The notes under the pieces are model-generated. The model was not told where the DNA came from and made no database searches. It saw only the letters and a list, made by a program, of their open reading frames with translations. 64,000 bases of DNA from assembly GCA_000737985.1 (NCBI GenBank), contig JNVT01000135.1:1-64000 (forward strand). The letters are read 5' to 3'. The translations under genes were made by a program, and so were the position numbers. This document shows positions 62,280 through 64,000 of this stretch, in pieces (within the stretch, counting starts at the first letter, position 1; the number at the start of each line of letters is the position of its first letter). Origin of the DNA: Gammaproteobacteria bacterium MFB021. Its GTDB lineage: Bacteria; Pseudomonadota; Gammaproteobacteria; Pseudomonadales; Halomonadaceae.

Positions 62280-63649
62280 GCTCACTCAAGCCCCCACAAG
62301 GTGGCGCACAAACGTTCTGGGCGCGCCCTGCCGGCCAACGTCGGCTACGCGACTGGCAGGCCGCCATCGACGGCGGCGACTTCACCCCCGCCCAGGCGCT
62401 GGAAGCACTGATCGAGCGAGCCCGGGCACGCGCCGAGGTCACCGCCACGGCCTATGTCGAATTCGATGCTGACAAGCTGGCGGACCGGTTGGCACGGGTC
62501 GACCCCACTCAACCCCTGGCGGGTGCGCCAATCAGCATCAAGGATCTGTTCGACGTCCAGGGCGAGGTGACCCGAGCCGCCTCCCGCGTGCTGGGGGGCA
62601 ACCCGCCCGCCAGCCACGATGCGCCGGCGGTCCAGCGGCTGCGCCGTGCCGGGGCGCTGCTGACCGGGCGTACCAACATGAGCGAGTTCGCATTCTCGGG
62701 GCTCGGCCTCAATCGACACTACGGCACGCCGCCCAACCCGTTTGATAGCGAACGCATCACCGGCGGTTCGACCTCGGGTGGCGCGGCCTCGGTCGCCTTC
62801 GGTCTCGCCGCTGCCACGCTGGGCAGCGATACCGGCGGTTCGCTCAGGATCCCTGCCGCATTCTGCGGCCTGACCGGCTTCAAGCCGAGCCAGGCCAGCG
62901 TACCCGGTGAAGGGGCCTACCCGCTGGCACCGAGCCTCGACTGCGTGGGCCCGATCGCGACCAGCGTGGCGTGCTGCGCCAGCCTCTGGTCGATTCTGGC
63001 CGAGCGGCCGCTGCCTGCGCTGGACACGACGCCGCGACCGCTGCGGTTGGCGGTGGCCGCAGGCGGCCTGCTGAGCGAACTGGACGACGCCGTGGATGAC
63101 GGTTTCGAGGCCGCGCTCGCGGTACTCAAGGCCCAGGGGTGCCATATCGAGCGAGTGTCGTTCACCGCGATCGACGCGGCACTGGCCATCAACCAGCAGG
63201 GTGGTCTGGTGGTGCCGGAAGCGGCCGCGCTGCACCGCGAGCAGCTCGCCCGCGCCGGGGCCGACTACGACCCCTCGATCGCCGAACGCCTGAAGGGCGG
63301 CCGGGACATCAGCGCCGCCGATTACCTGCAGCGCCTGTGGCCAAGAGCAGGCTGGCAGCGACGCTTTGAACAGGAGATGGCCGGCTTCGATGCAGTGCTG
63401 CTGCCCACCGTCGCCACGCTGCCCCCGCGACGGGCCGAGCTCGAAGACGACGCCGCCTTCCAGCGCGCCAATCGGCTGGCGCTGCGCAATACCAGCGTCT
63501 TCAACTATCTCGACGCGGCCTCGATCTCGCTGCCCTACCTCGCCACCGGCGCCGAGCTCCCCATCGGCCTGATGCTATCGCGCCCCCAGGGCGACGATGA
63601 CGCCCTACTGCAACACGCCTGCGTGGTGGAAGCGATGCTGGGGAGATAG
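62276..63649 (+). CDS. Amidase signature family protein
   Basis: Ser-cisSer-Lys amidase of 457 aa. Catalytic Lys89 lies in GAPISIKDLFDV, the cis-serine in ITGGSTSGGAA (165-167) and the nucleophile Ser189 in LGSDTGGSLRIPAAFCG. The C-terminal part (GFDAVLLPTVATLPP, then PYLATGAELPIGLML) fits enzymes such as AtzE or allophanate-type hydrolases. ATG 62276 overlaps the DUF2848 stop. It should hydrolyse an amide taken up by the TRAP system or made by the DUF1445 protein. Confidence 0.93.
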   Translation: MSSLKPPQGGAQTFWARPAGQRRLRDWQAAIDGGDFTPAQALEALIERARARAEVTATAYVEFDADKLADRLARVDPTQPLAGAPISIKDLFDVQGEVTRAASRVLGGNPPASHDAPAVQRLRRAGALLTGRTNMSEFAFSGLGLNRHYGTPPNPFDSERITGGSTSGGAASVAFGLAAATLGSDTGGSLRIPAAFCGLTGFKPSQASVPGEGAYPLAPSLDCVGPIATSVACCASLWSILAERPLPALDTTPRPLRLAVAAGGLLSELDDAVDDGFEAALAVLKAQGCHIERVSFTAIDAALAINQQGGLVVPEAAALHREQLARAGADYDPSIAERLKGGRDISAADYLQRLWPRAGWQRRFEQEMAGFDAVLLPTVATLPPRRAELEDDAAFQRANRLALRNTSVFNYLDAASISLPYLATGAELPIGLMLSRPQGDDDALLQHACVVEAMLGR

Positions 63650-63787
63650 CACGAAGCTGGCTCGGTCCGGGGACTTCGATCCCACGCTCAGGCTCATGCC
63701 CTGGTCGGTCTCCATCGCAGCGGGCGCCGCTCGCTGCCCCTTACGGCGGCGCCGCCGGCGCTTGCATCGATGCTAAGATGCGGCCCC

Positions 63788-64000
63788 ATGTTTCAGAGAG
63801 TCCTCCCCGTGTCGTCAGCCCCGATCACTCGTCCCCCGCTCCCCGCCTGGCTGTGGCTCTTGGCCTTCGGCCTCGCCGCGATCAATCTGCGCGCGCCGAT
63901 CGTGGTGGTGGGGCCGGTGCTCGAACCGATCATGTCGACACTCGCCATCGGTGCCGGCACCGCCAGTCTCTTCACCACCGGGATGATTCTGTGCTTCGGG
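63788..64000 (+). CDS. CynX/NimT-type MFS transporter (C-terminus outside the window)
   Basis: The visible 71 residues contain LPAWLWLLAFGLAAINLRAPIVVVGPVLEPI, the first helix and loop of the CynX/NimT group (cyanate-type major facilitator transporters), followed by IGAGTASLFTTGMILC (second helix). ATG 63788 or GTG 63809 may be the start; the latter has AGAGAG upstream. The rest lies beyond base 64000. It follows the amidase cluster in the same direction but after 138 bp, so it may be a separate unit. Confidence 0.75.
   Translation, partial: MFQRVLPVSSAPITRPPLPAWLWLLAFGLAAINLRAPIVVVGPVLEPIMSTLAIGAGTASLFTTGMILCFG

Overview
The window is GC-rich chromosomal DNA, apart from one AT-richer block at about 20.7-27.3 kb. 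It looks like a moderately halophilic gammaproteobacterium of the Halomonadaceae (Halomonas/Salinicola type). That placement is inference from gene content and codon use: arginine/ornithine (Aot-type) uptake, a gamma-butyrobetaine hydroxylase with a betaine/carnitine binding protein, TRAP transport and type VI secretion. No rRNA, tRNA or CRISPR array was recognised.

Layout. 1-1.8 kb: 5' part of a VgrG gene. 1.99-2.13 kb: a 136-bp MITE with 4-bp target duplications, inserted at the stop codon of rluF. 3.7-7.6 kb: an organic-acid locus (TctC-type binding protein, IclR regulator, class III CoA-transferase, citryl-CoA-lyase-like protein). 7.6-10.9 kb: housekeeping and stress genes. 10.9-14.1 kb: a three-gene set of outer-membrane porin, small PstS-like periplasmic protein and diguanylate cyclase. 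14.3-20.6 kb: GNAT-nitrilase fusion, MtfA peptidase, MTHFR-like protein, YciI, CbiX-like protein and threonine aldolase.

20.7-27.3 kb: an AT-richer island bounded by imperfect direct repeats. It carries a tightly overlapping lipid operon (fatty acid desaturase, fatty acid hydroxylase, YheT-type hydrolase, THEM6-like thioesterase), a separate DUF4442 thioesterase gene, and decayed IS3- and IS5-family transposases. The right repeat is the 3' end of a Thr-rich secreted-protein gene.

27.8-33.6 kb: a carnitine/betaine locus and a divergent LysR/D-malate-tartrate dehydrogenase pair. 33.6-38.9 kb: a second PstS-like/porin/c-di-GMP set, here with a GGDEF-EAL protein and an exosortase-type acyltransferase. 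39.4-42.0 kb: hemerythrin, lipocalin and AstE. 42.4-47.7 kb: an Aot-like arginine/ornithine ABC operon with two binding proteins and AotO. 47.8-56.3 kb: glutamine amidotransferase, AbrB transporter, PQQ aldose dehydrogenase, phosphoesterase, MetE-like protein and IlvD. 56.5-64 kb: a LysR gene followed by a same-strand catabolic cluster (DUF1445 hydro-lyase, TRAP transporter, DUF2848, amidase) and the start of a CynX-type transporter.

The two most interesting structures are the lipid-modification island and the twice-occurring periplasmic sensor/porin/c-di-GMP module.
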